From positions 18,595,001 through 18,659,000 of the forward strand of contig NC_092569.1 in the NCBI RefSeq assembly GCF_037975245.1: a stretch of 64,000 bases of DNA, read 5' to 3'. Under the pieces are notes generated by a model, which ran no database searches, was not told the origin of the DNA, and was given only the letters and a program-made list of their open reading frames with translations. This document shows positions 1 through 11,350 of the stretch, piece after piece. Position numbers and translations under genes: made by a program. The first letter of the stretch is position 1. The number at the start of each line of letters is the position of its first letter. This stretch comes from Apostichopus japonicus. Its lineage: Eukaryota > Echinodermata > Holothuroidea > Aspidochirotida > Stichopodidae.

Positions 1-616
1 ATGATTTTCTTTCCTCGAAATATATTCATATAAGTCATATGGGTCGAATCTTTTGATGTTTTTTTTTTTAACTAAGTTACGATAATTAGACAGTTGAGGG
101 CTTCTTGGAAAGGTCAAAACAAAGACTGAAACAGACTATAGCATGTACTAAATAGCTCCAGTAATCGAAGGCCTGTAGATAGGTAGTGACCATTAGCAAA
201 TATCGTTGATCTATATGCAGATTAGGCTGACCTAATAACAACAACAATTACACAGTTAATGCATGTCATTATACTGCAGCTATGTTTTTTTGCTCTCTAT
301 GCGGTTTGTACCATGCGGTAGACACGTTTGTTCTGCATTATGCAGAACCATAGCATTATACGACTGACTACTAGCTATTCCTCAAACTGACTATATAACA
401 TGTTTATTCTTTGAAAAATGTCTTAAATAAGTGTGTGCATATCAGTATTTCGCTATTAACAGCTTAGGAGTAGTGAATATCTTAAACCATCCGTTACATG
501 AATATATGTTAAAATAATATGTAATAAAATAGTCAATTCTCATGAATTTTAGTGAAACAAGTCACTTCACATCTTCCGTAGGATAACAAGGAAATGAAAT
601 GAGATCTAAATGAAAC
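1..616. other. 5' flank of gene A, no gene seen
   Basis: AT-rich sequence with no convincing reading frame, RNA gene or repeat on either strand. It ends at a TATA-like stretch just upstream of the gene A start and is best read as intergenic or promoter-distal DNA. Confidence 0.5.
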
Positions 617-628
617 TATATATTTATA
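617..628 (+). promoter_or_regulatory. TATA-like box upstream of gene A
   Basis: The string TATATATTTATA lies 32 bp before the ATG at 660. A start site 25-30 bp downstream would leave a leader of only a few to about 20 bases and would favour ATG 660 over the in-frame ATG at 651. This is inference from spacing; such strings are common in DNA this AT-rich. Confidence 0.3.
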
Positions 629-659
629 CAACCTTGGCGTTCTAATTCACATGCATAGA

Positions 660-3600
660 ATGGCTTCTTTCTCATCTTTTGCAACAGTTTTTCTACTACT
701 GTGCATGTCTAGTGCTGATGTGCAAACGGTGAGTATTTTGTTTTTATTATTATCAGGTTTCATTTAAGGTTATTTTCCTCCAAACTATGTGAAAGTGATC
801 CCGTCTTCAGTTGTTCGGTTATGCTAAGAATTGATCGTAAAATTAAAAAAAAAAACTGAATTTCAAAGCAACAACATGCTTGCAAAAGTTTTTGAATAAG
901 GTATGCTAAAAGTATTTCCGCAATACCTATTCTGTATCTTGTAATTTAAGTATTTCCAAAAGAGTGCAAATATGTACCATCCTGCTATTGGAAATAAATT
1001 AGTTAACATTTTACTGTAGTTTAAAAGAGCCACTGAGTGACTTCACTCTTTGAGCACGTGGCCATGTGATTAATTCGAATACCGAATTATTCTGAATACA
1101 ATTTTCATCTCTTGTTAATAGAGGTAGGTGTTACGAAACCCATAATTTTCTTTATAAGTTTATTGTGAGGCGGTTGCATTAACAAATATAACAACCACGA
1201 AAAAACGTTACATATGTTATACGTTATATACGTTATATATATATATATTTTTTTTTATAAGAAGTTATTTCATAGTTTAAGAAAGCATTTGCGTTCATTG
1301 TGCTCTCTCCCCCAGAAAGAAAATCAACATAACAATCAGCCTCTAGTGAACAAGTCTATTCAAGGTAAGCTTTTTGTGATTCATGTTAAATCCCTTGCGG
1401 CAAATTTAAAACTCTAACATATTTGGTTCTCTTAAATGTAAAATGTTTGCACCGTCTGGTTAACTTTAATGTTTCTATTTGGTAAAGCTTTTATTAGTTT
1501 ATATTTTTAATTTGGGAATTTGATAATCGCCGTCCAATGTTCATCAGGGTCAGTGAGCGCTTTGCCCACATCATGTTTATATGCCGTTATTATGGTTAGA
1601 ATGAAGTCGGTTACGACAGGTAGGTATTAACAGGAAAGATAAGTTCGGTCGAGGAAATGAACAAATTTAGCAGTACATATCCGGAAAAGATTAATAAATG
1701 TTACCGTTTGTCACTCGAAACTGTATTTATATTTCGACATTGTTTTGTCAACGTTTAACCCTCATTATTGCATTGGTTTCATGGTAAGGAACACAATATG
1801 TGAGGGAAACGTTTGACCTACTTGTGACATTAGTTACATGGTAGAGATAGAAAAATGTTAGGTCCTAAAACTACAGTTATAAGAATATCTATGGTAAACG
1901 AAATTCATTAGAAATTCCCTTTACAATTACCTCTATCTGATAGCTGAAGAGATCCTTATATTTATTTATTTTTTTTTTTTGAGTGATGCATCAGGAAACT
2001 ATCTAATGCAACTAAGGAGTCGTCCGGTAGTTGAAAACCGCCATGCGTGGATCTTCTAACTAATTTAATATATGATTGATAAATGTTTCACCTTATTTTT
2101 AAATGGCTAAATTAGTACAGAATTTTATCAAAATGAAACAATTTTTAACGTTATTTATTATTTTCCCCTGTAGATTAATGATTCAAATATTGTATAGAAA
2201 AACAAAACAATTATTGCTCAATTCCCCTAATGGCATCATTTACACAGAATAATACCCAAATTAAAAAAAAAAAACACTTTTTTTGCGATTGAAAAATGCC
2301 ATTAGGTTGTGGTTTCGATCAGAGATGCAAATGATTTTCAGAAGTTTCGCTACACACGCATCTCCAGGCACCAGGCCATCCTACAAACTAAAACAGACCC
2401 GAACAAAGGACAACACAGAAAACACTTCAACAAGTTACCTTTTTAAGACTGTAATATTTTATGTGTTTTTTTTAATATTTTTTATGAAAGCTAGAGTGAA
2501 CAATAGCCCATGAAGATTAACATAAGTCAAGAGCTAATATAGGCTGTGAGGCACTATAAAATAAATCAACATGGGCCAATCAGTGGTTCACAACAGCTTA
2601 GGAACTACTGACGGGTGGGGGTTGCTGGCCCCCTCACCCAAGAAGCACACCTAAGCGGTGCGGTGGGAGGTGTGCACTATACATGATAGGCAATTTGTGA
2701 TAGGCCTATTGTATAAATGCTTGTGGCAACAGCAGGATGGTTAATATTTTCAGGGGACTTAAGCAAATGATGTTTTTTTTTCCTCTTAATAATTTGTCCA
2801 TAACTTATTCACAAAGGAAGGTACAGGGAACTTTAACAGCTAAACAATGCTCCAAATTTGTAAATAGTCAAGGATAAATCAACAAGAAGACACTAATACC
2901 CAAGCTCTTGAAGAGCATTTACCCAGTTTACATCACCTACTGTGATTCGGCTTCATGGAGTAGTTCAATTTTTAACCAGTCAATAAAGATTACATTCAGT
3001 CAACCATATATTGAGTTAGGTAACAAATATTGATGTAGGGTTCCAATTCCTTCAACCATATATTGAGCTAGGTTCAAGATATTGATGTAGGGTTTCCAAT
3101 TCCTTCAACCGTATATTGAGTTATGTAAAATATATTGATGTGGGGCTTCCAATTCAGTCAACCCTACATTGAGTTAGGTGGCAGATATTGATATGTCGTT
3201 TCCAATTCAATCAACCCTATATTTGAGTTTGGTGCAAGATATTGATGTGGGGCGTCCAATTCAGTCAACCCTATAGTGAGTTAGGTAGAAGATATTGATG
3301 TGGGTTTTTAACTAGCTGTGTGGATTACTCTTCTCTTCATGATAAGTTTTAAATTGTTTGTCACCAGAAAAGCTTGTTCGTGTTTCTCTTCCACCTGTCC
3401 GTTGCCAATGCCATAGTAGCAGGGAAAACAAAACCATTATGTACACTTCACTGATAGGCATATTTAGACTTGTGCAGGCCTTTAATCTTTTACAAATTAT
3501 GATATATTGTATATAATATTGCTCTTGGTTGAAATTGTGTATGTGTATCACATGGAAATATTGATATTTCGAAAATTTTTGTAAGTTAGAATTTGTTTAA

Positions 3601-6600
3601 ATTTAATGGTAACAATTATGCTCTCGACAAACTCGTATTAATGACAGTGGCCCCGTCCACAGTTACCGAAACAAGTTGTAACTTAAAACAGACTTAAGTG
3701 TAAGAATTTATCCAATGATCAGTCGCTTCTCTTTCGATTCTAGAAATCCGTTTCTTCAAATGAACTATTTCCAGGTCTTTAATGTCTAGTATATGATTTC
3801 GAATAACCTAGTAATTATGTCATTCCAACCGATTCATACAGAGATTACAGTAACTAATGTCAATGTTTGTACCGGTACTAAGCACTGGATCGGTTGATCG
3901 TTCTGATACGTCGGTAACAAGTGCCATTCTAATGGGGTTACAGTAACATCTGAGGATATGTGTAATCCCTACAAATGCATTAAACTGGTTTATTGGGATT
4001 ACACATATCCCCATTTCTTACTGTAATCCTAATAGCACATGCTATCGATTAATCAGCACGATCCAGTTTTTACAAAACTTTTAGATTTACAGTGTATTGT
4101 GTTCTCATTGTGGATCGAGTAGTCATTCAAGTTGGCTATTTAACGGCAACAAACTCTCAAATTTTCATCGTCTAATTTATGTTGAGTATAATACCACATT
4201 AATCAATGTGATGATATCTTAACAGGTACTACATGCATCTTACATAGCTTTCATGAATACCCAAAAGACTGCCGAGATGTCCAACGTCGATGTTCTACAT
4301 CAAGCTCTAGTGGAGTTTATCTTATCAAACCAGATGGTTATAAAGAACCATTTGAGGTATTCTGTAACAACGACGTCGGCAGAGGAGGGTGGACGGTATG
4401 TTTCCAAACTTTTGTATAACTTTTCTCAAATTCAATCAGCGCAACAAAAAACTTTTTTTGACATAGCCTTTCACTTAATAGCTATACATTTGAAATATTT
4501 TCATATAAACTACCCCAAAATCGTTCTTGTTGAAAATTCACACCAAGTATTGGGAGGAAAATATAGAAACTGTTAGCAATAGTATTGTCATGATTGACCC
4601 TATACTCGTATTTAATTGCATACTTCCATATACAGGTTTTTTTTCTTCTAAATGACGTGTTAATAAGAAGTATCTCAGAATGTTGATAATCGACATCATA
4701 TTGCTAATTTAATGAATCAATAATACCTTTCGTACCACTTGAAGCATTTTTTTGTAAACAAATTGTGTAATGTTGAACAGCTTTAAGCAGGGACAAATAT
4801 ATTTTTTCCCTCTTCTGTTATCTTTCAGGTGATTCAACGTCGCATTGACGGCTCAGTACAGTTTAACAGAAGTTGGTCAGAGCATCGAGATGGATTTGGG
4901 TTCTTTTCAACTGAGTTTTGGCTTGGCAATCAGAAAATATCATTTCTGACGAATCAAGCAGTCTATGAACTTCGTGTTGATATGGAATTATCCAACGGAG
5001 TTGTCGTCTATACTTCTTACAAGGCGTTTCGCATAACTGACGAATTTGGCAACTATTCGATCACAAATGTTGGCCCATTTGATAGCAATATAGGTATGTG
5101 ATATCATGCACTTTAAATCAAGAGTGTTTCAGCTAAAAACAGGTAACTCATCGAGAGTGGTTTAAAAAAGTTTGTTTTGTTTTTCCTTAAATTTATATAT
5201 TATATTATTCTTGTCGAGTTCCATTTGTGAGTGAGACGAACAAGTTAAGTTTTAAAAAGTCGTTTATTTTATCTTTAGGTTCACAAATTTCTGCCTGTCC
5301 TTCGAACATGATTTACAATCCCTGTATCTGTCAAGCAACGTGTGCAGATCCCAACGGACAGTCTGGTTGTAACAGTGATTGTTTGGGTAGCGAGGATTGC
5401 ATCTGTCCTGACGAATTCTTGATGAATGGTATTGACTGCATCCCTGCAAGTCAATGTGGATGTTTTCTGGCAGAAGCCAACTTGGTCATACCTGTAAGTA
5501 AATATTAATGTATTATTGGTTAGTCCATAAGGATAGTAAGCGATGCTGTGGATAGTTAATGTACATAGAAATAACAAAAAAAATATTTGTCAATTCTTAT
5601 TTCGCCGACAGATCTTTCTGTTTCCTTTGTGTCTTAGAACGATGATAATTATGTGAGCGACCAGTGCACCCGTCGATGTTCCTGCAGAAATAACGAACTG
5701 ATATGTGAAGATGACTACAGCTGCACTACCGAAGATGTGTGTGGAATCCAGAATGGAGTACAACAGTGTTATTGTAATCAGGGATATGAAGGTGACAGAA
5801 CACGTTGTGAACCTCTGTATGAAGACTGTCAAGATGTTTACGATGCTGGTCACAGACAAGATGGCGTTTTTACAATCCTTCCGTCTGGATGGCCGGGTTC
5901 ATCATTTAGTGTCTATTGTAAAATGGATCATGGTGGAGGATGGACCGTAAGTAATTTACATGGTTCCAATGTACTAAAAATGTATTCATGAGGGATAATA
6001 ATTTTCTCCAATGTTAAATAATTTGATGATGTCCATGTTGTAGGCTACATACTTTGAGACTACTTTGAGAGGATAAATGTTTCTTCTCTTTTTTTTCAAA
6101 CACCATAGCTTCTTTATCAGTTATCCTTCATAATTTAGACTGGTGAACCTAGACTCGAATTATTACATTGTGAATTAAAGCTGAAAAATAATCTTTCCAA
6201 AGTTGATCATATTGACATATGTGTGTAAAGGTTTTTAATTTTGATGCGTGTACCACTGACGAACTGTTTGTTTTCATTGACCGTCGTTTTATTAGAATAT
6301 TGATAAGCTTAACAGTTTGATTATTTCCACATTTATCAATAAGTGGAAAAACCGCATAATATGTATGTACAGAGGAACTATTGCTCATGTGTGGGTTTCT
6401 TGTACCTTGCTGTGTACTTCTAGGCATTATAATATTACCTTAGAGTGATATCCTGATTTTATTAGATCTTACACAAAAAGTCTTCACTTGTTTTCTACAT
6501 CAGTTAAACACTCTTGTAATGATGGAATATGCATTACATGTTGGAAGCGAAGGTATAACAGATAATGTATTTGTCTACAATATTGTGCTTTCGGTAATAT

Positions 6601-7989
6601 TTTGAATTTATCTAGTGCCGTTGTTATTTCCCAATACCATCAACATATTTGAATAGGTCTTTCAACGTCGCAGTGATGGAGTTACAAGTTTTTACCACAA
6701 CTGGGTTTCATACAAAGACGGATTTGGTGACCTCAACAGTGATTTTTGGCTTGGGAACGACAAACTACATTACCTAACAAATCAGAAAAATTACAAACTC
6801 CGGTTTGACATCACCACCAGAGACGGGACACATAAATATGCTGAATACACAGAGTTTGAAATAATGTCTGAAGCAGACAACTACAGAATGAGTAAACTTG
6901 GTGATCACACTGGAAGCACAGGTTTGTATAAGTCGTGTTTTCCAAAAGGGTTTTGCTGAAATAACAAGCAGTCATAATCTCACTATTAATCTATCAAGTT
7001 CCAATTACGACAAACAGGAAAGTACTGCGTAGAGTCGAATCTCATAAATTTGTCCTGTTTGAATACAAATCTTCAAACATAAGTCCAATTGTGATGTTGG
7101 CTATATGTTAACTGAATAAGCGTATAGATTTTTTTATCAATTTTTTTCACAGAAAGATGAATTGATCAAGCAATTTCAGAAGCAGCTTTAATAATAATAA
7201 TAATAATCAGCAGTTATTTTTACGACGCCTAAGCGACCACAAATATGGGAGCAACCCGCAAGGGCTTATGGATTACAACTTACACGTCGGGGCTCTTCCA
7301 ATTCAACATTTGAGTTTTCACTGAAATGTGGAATCTTTTCAATTAAGAAAGTCATTTCAGATGGGAAAACCGTAGATTGCTCTTGGAAGAAAAACCCACC
7401 TTACCGGCCGGGAATCGAACCCCGAACCTCCCGATTGCTAAGCCTCATTGCTTCAAATGCCAACGCCTTTATCCACTCGGCCACAGCACCGGTATAAAGT
7501 GTATTAAGTGTCGCTTGCATTACAGTTCGTGAAAAATGCCTAGTCTGGAACTCTGGTTACTTAAAGTGATACTTCAAATGTATTGAATGTTTCAAATCCT
7601 CTTATACTATTGTTTTTATCAATACCAATTATATTTTAGTCTAACCATTTATTCAATATTGTGAATTTTTAGGTATTTATTTTGGAAACAATATTGGCAA
7701 ACAGTTCAGCACATACGATCGAGACAATGATGCCTGTGATCAATATGACTGCTCTGAGCTGAATCGAAGCGGTTGGTGGCACTCTGATTCTTGGTGTAGC
7801 TGTTACCAGCACGATGGTAGCCGCTGCCATGACTTCCAAGTCAGCCATGTCTGTTATGCAAAATGTACTACTGATAACCTGAACGGAGACTACAGTGGAG
7901 GAAATGGAGGAAACATCTTCACGTATGACGCGAGCACTTCTTATTGTAACCTCCAGTTCGTTGAGATGAAAATTCGCCCAACACTGTGA
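660..7989 (+). CDS. Gene A: divergent secreted FBG-TIL-EGF-FBG fibrinogen-related protein, 8 exons
   Basis: Coding exons: 660-728, 1316-1364, 4226-4395, 4829-5093, 5279-5493, 5638-5946, 6657-6921, 7673-7989. Every junction is GT-AG with phases 0,1,0,1,0,0,1, and the joined frame is open for 552 residues. An in-frame ATG at 651 would add three residues. Residues 1-23 form a hydrophobic signal peptide. The first FBG half (about 50-184) has SSGVYLIKP, GGWT and FWLG motifs but no C-terminal third. A TIL-like Cys-rich exon (185-256), VWC/EGF-like Cys pairs and a second FBG (about 312-552) follow. The last exon has the calcium-site-like DRDND, GWW and LNGDY typical of ligand-binding FBG domains, plus extra cysteines and a Gly/Asn-rich insert. 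FREPs are usually secreted lectin-like recognition proteins; that role here is inferred. A differs strongly from B-E in sequence but matches them exon for exon, so it is an older paralogue at the edge of the array. Confidence 0.85.
3000..3306. repeat. 53-bp minisatellite, about 5.8 copies, intron 2 of gene A
   Basis: Six imperfect head-to-tail units begin with TCAACC at 3000, 3052, 3105, 3158, 3211 and 3265. Each continues with a TATTGAG(T/C)TAGGT-like block, then GATATTGATG and a CCAATTC block. Periods are 52-54 bp. The units have diverged by scattered substitutions, so the array is not freshly expanded. It was not seen elsewhere in the window. Confidence 0.85.
3829..4080. mobile_element. 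Foldback (MITE-like) element, copy 1, intron 2 of gene A
   Basis: Imperfect inverted arms of roughly 80 bp run from CACTGGATCG at 3883 to CGATCCAG ending at 4066 and meet around a short loop near 3985-3995. The inner arms GATATGTGTAATCCC and GGGATTACACATATC are perfect complements. A homologous element with its own hairpin lies at 35811-36056, in the B-D unit, outside the context shared with gene A. That makes it a dispersed non-autonomous element rather than a local duplication. No transposase frame is present and the family is not recognised. Confidence 0.65.
7190..7495 (-). mobile_element. tRNA-derived SINE, intron 7 of gene A
   Basis: Read on the minus strand, the element starts with a tRNA-like head holding an A box (TGGCCGAGTGG, 7473-7483) and a B box (GGTTCGATTCC, about 7411-7421). 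The long variable region between them points to a Ser or Leu type tRNA. A tRNA-unrelated body of about 200 bp follows, and the element ends in a (TTA)n tail at 7188-7207. This head-body-simple-tail order is diagnostic of tRNA-derived SINEs. No clear target-site duplication was found. The free tRNA alternative is unlikely because of the attached body and tail. Confidence 0.8.
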
Positions 7990-8095
7990 CATCCATTATT
8001 ACAGTATCTTCTTGGGGATGAAGTAATGGAAACAACATGAATGTTCTTCTAGGATATAGATATCATTATACATGCATCTGTTGTTTTTCTTCAGC

Positions 8096-8140
8096 CATGA
8101 CGCGAGCATTCTTATTGTAAGCTCCAGCTCGTTGAAAATA
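8096..8140 (+). repeat. Partial duplicate of the gene A last-exon tail
   Basis: About 45 bp (ATGACGCGAGCA... TTATTGTAA... CCAG.TCGTTGA) repeat gene A coding positions about 7923-7969 with a few differences, roughly 110 bp past the stop codon. It is non-coding here. It may be a scar of unequal exchange at the edge of the tandem array. Confidence 0.7.
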
Positions 8141-10766
8141 GCACGTTAAAAGACATTACGTAAAATGTGATTTAAGTAAAGTTCTTGTTAAGCACAGAGT
8201 AAATCTTTGTCGCATCCAGTAAACCAAAATAAAGCAAACCAAAGATAGCAAAGCTGTATACATAAAACAAAACAAATTACAATCGTGAATGGAAAATCAA
8301 ATTACAAATAATTTATGCAACGAATATTATATTATATAATATATATATAGTATATATATATATATATAAACTATAGTTCGTAATAGTGTTATTTAAAACG
8401 TTTCTCCCAACGATGTGCATATCATGTCCAATTGTGACAATTGATCAAAGTAAATTTAATACATATTCAATAGATTCCTGTACCTTATAACAATCGAAAG
8501 GAATATTCTGTTTGCAAAAAAAACAAAACAAAAAGAAAGAAAAACATATGATTGCATTTTGCATAGCTTGTTACAATCATCAACTCTAAAAAGGAGAAAT
8601 ACAATAACACTCGGATAAGTTGGTTCATGGCTATTCCAATCCGATACCTAAAATTCATAATTCTGTATGTCTTGTACGTGTATCAACATGTTATTAATAA
8701 ATATATTTCTACATGGAAACTTAGCATCGAACTACATATTTTGTTAAAATAAAGTTAAAAAATAATGCAATGTAATGCAGTAACATATGTAACATTGTAC
8801 TTTTATTTCTTGATTATTGAATAAATATATCTGAGAATCATGTGTATGTGACTAGCGTTTCATATTTAAATATCAGAATGCTTTGATACATGAAAAGAGC
8901 ATCTGGTTACTGAGCAGTATATCAAAGTGCTATGTTACGTTTCGGAGCTCACAGTGTAACATTATTTCATAATGATGTTGCTTATATCAATGAAAGTATC
9001 GCTTGGCAGATTAATTAACGTAAGGATGCCCTGCAGGGTAGCTGAGAGTCGGTTTGGGCTTTGGGACAATGCTGTGACCGGGCTGTCTTGTTTACAATTT
9101 ATTTAGTTTATATGACGAAAATGAGAACGAATTATTCTTAGGGTGATATTTCGCCGATTGATTATGGTCCTTCCCCTACTCCCCTGATGCGCACTACATA
9201 GGAATTAAAAGGCCTTCAGCCAAGAGAAAACTTTGGAGCCGTAACCCATTATTTCTTTACAGGAGTGTTGCGGTCAATAGGAAATATCGGTGAACGCAAC
9301 ATAATGAATTCAGTACATATTCATCATGTTCATAGCTATTATAGTAACTGTATTAGTTACACTTTGTAACCCAAATATGAAACGTCTGTATTAAAAATGT
9401 TCAACGAAACACAACTAATATGTACACTTTTTTTTCGCTTTATTTGCACAATCATCAATTGAGATATCAATGTAACTTTCCAATGTCAATTTCGTATGTA
9501 GCTTCTTCTAACTAGCCATGCATTGCTCGAGGCATCCATATCTAACAATACTTATGTTATTTGTACTATGTTTTTGTTTCAATTCTCCTCCGAACATGGA
9601 TATGCTGGGATCGAAACATCTGGTCTTTAAGTTTATAAATGTTATAAAATACATTTTGTTTCTCACAATTTCCTCTTGCCTCAAATCAATCAAGGTGATA
9701 GAGTGGGTGTAGGTAATAGATGATAGAATTTATAACTAACGTAAAAACGCTACAAATTTCTATCAAATTACTGCAAATAATTCCCTCTGAAGAAATCGCC
9801 GATTTGAAATATGTGTGTCTAAAGAGTACAATGTTTGCCCTCAGATTGAAGTGCAAGACCACAGTATTTACGCTAGAATTTGTATCGAAGCCTAATAGAC
9901 TATCCCGGGATCAACAACTTCCTTTAACAACGTTGGCATCAGTGCGGGAGGGCGTTGATAAATCATCATATATACATTAAGATCATTTATACTTCTGGAA
10001 ACATATAGCTGTGTAGAGTCGTGGTCCATATTATAACTAGTGTAACGCTAGTATTACTTTTTATGTCACTGAGGTATAATATTCAGTGTTAATTAGATTG
10101 AGCAAAAGATAGGTCACCTTGAAGGTAAAATTGAAAACCGCTTGTTAACCCGGTAGCGTGTATATATCAAGTTGAGATATTTATCTCACAGATGCCTTCT
10201 TGACTTTGTTTGACAAATATTTCAGAAATATTCGGCAGAAGATAACCTGGACATGACGACTAATGTCACTAATCCAAGATCTTCCACTGATATATAAACT
10301 CTCTTCCTCAGTCCCATTACCTTGAACAAGTTTAAACGATGAAGGTAAACAGTGGGAAACATCAGTTTGCATGATACATGGTAACATAATTCATGGGTAT
10401 GAAAATCAGCACATTAAGTTCACTGCGCTATACCACACTCAGGTCTGAGCATCGTCAATGGGACGTTGACTACACAGTAATGCCTGACAAGCCGAGACTA
10501 GCTTGACTGCTTTAAAGACACAAATTACGGTATAGAAACATGTCTTCTCTTTATTCCGTCCTAAGATTTGTATTACCCTTACTTTCCCTTGATTAACGAG
10601 ATTATGTGAGGTATTGCAATATGTAACAACCAGTTACGAACGAGTTCTTTTTTATAGCGAAATTAGGTGGCTTACGTTAAATTCATAGTATGCAATGTTT
10701 AGGTACAGCTGAAGGGACTAATGTGGACCTCTGTAGCTGTGTACATTTACAAGTTTGCTAAACGAC

Positions 10767-10871
<105 letters not shown>

Positions 10872-11283
10872 ATTGCTATCCTTATTATACTTTTTTTTTT
10901 AAATATATAACTATTTTATTACTATGATTATTAATTTTATTATCATGTTTTGCTTTGTTTGGTTATATAACTCTGTAGATTTACTCTATGGCTGCGATTT
11001 ATTTAAAAAAAAACACCCAAATGCTTCGGTCGTATTAACGATTATGTTCTTTCTATTATTTAATATATTGGCACGATGGTCTTGGCATTCATCCAAATAG
11101 TCACGCGATATATAGCCTACGGTGGTTTTAAGATCAAACTTGGAAATGTCATGGTATCTCTTTTACCCTTAAATAAACTTAAACCAACTTCTGATTACGT
11201 TACTTTTTGAAAAGCCAAACACGTTGTGGCATCTGTTTTCTACCGTACTCTCCTACTTCCTTGTAACTCCTCGTCACCGTCAG

Positions 11284-11350
11284 AATAAAAATACTTAAAA
11301 TACTTCATTACGACTTCAGACGAGTAGCAAACGTAACCTCTTCCATCACG
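11284..11350 (+). promoter_or_regulatory. Conserved proximal promoter and leader of gene B
   Basis: This 67-bp block before the ATG is kept at exactly the same length in front of C (25848), D (40105) and E (55990). It opens with a weak TATA-like AATAAAAATA and has an initiator-like TTCAGAC 32 bp later, which would give a leader of about 33 bases. The TATA-like string varies between copies (AATAGAAATA in C and D, AACAAAAATA in E). The promoter role is inferred. Confidence 0.4.

Noticed and set aside
2577-2680. Start CAGTGGTTCACAAC, similar to hAT transposon ends, with a GC-rich hairpin
   Set aside because: No matching far end or target duplication was found; a chance likeness cannot be excluded.
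7405-7493. Possible Ser/Leu tRNA gene on the minus strand
   Set aside because: It is joined to a SINE body and TTA tail, so it is the head of a retroposon.
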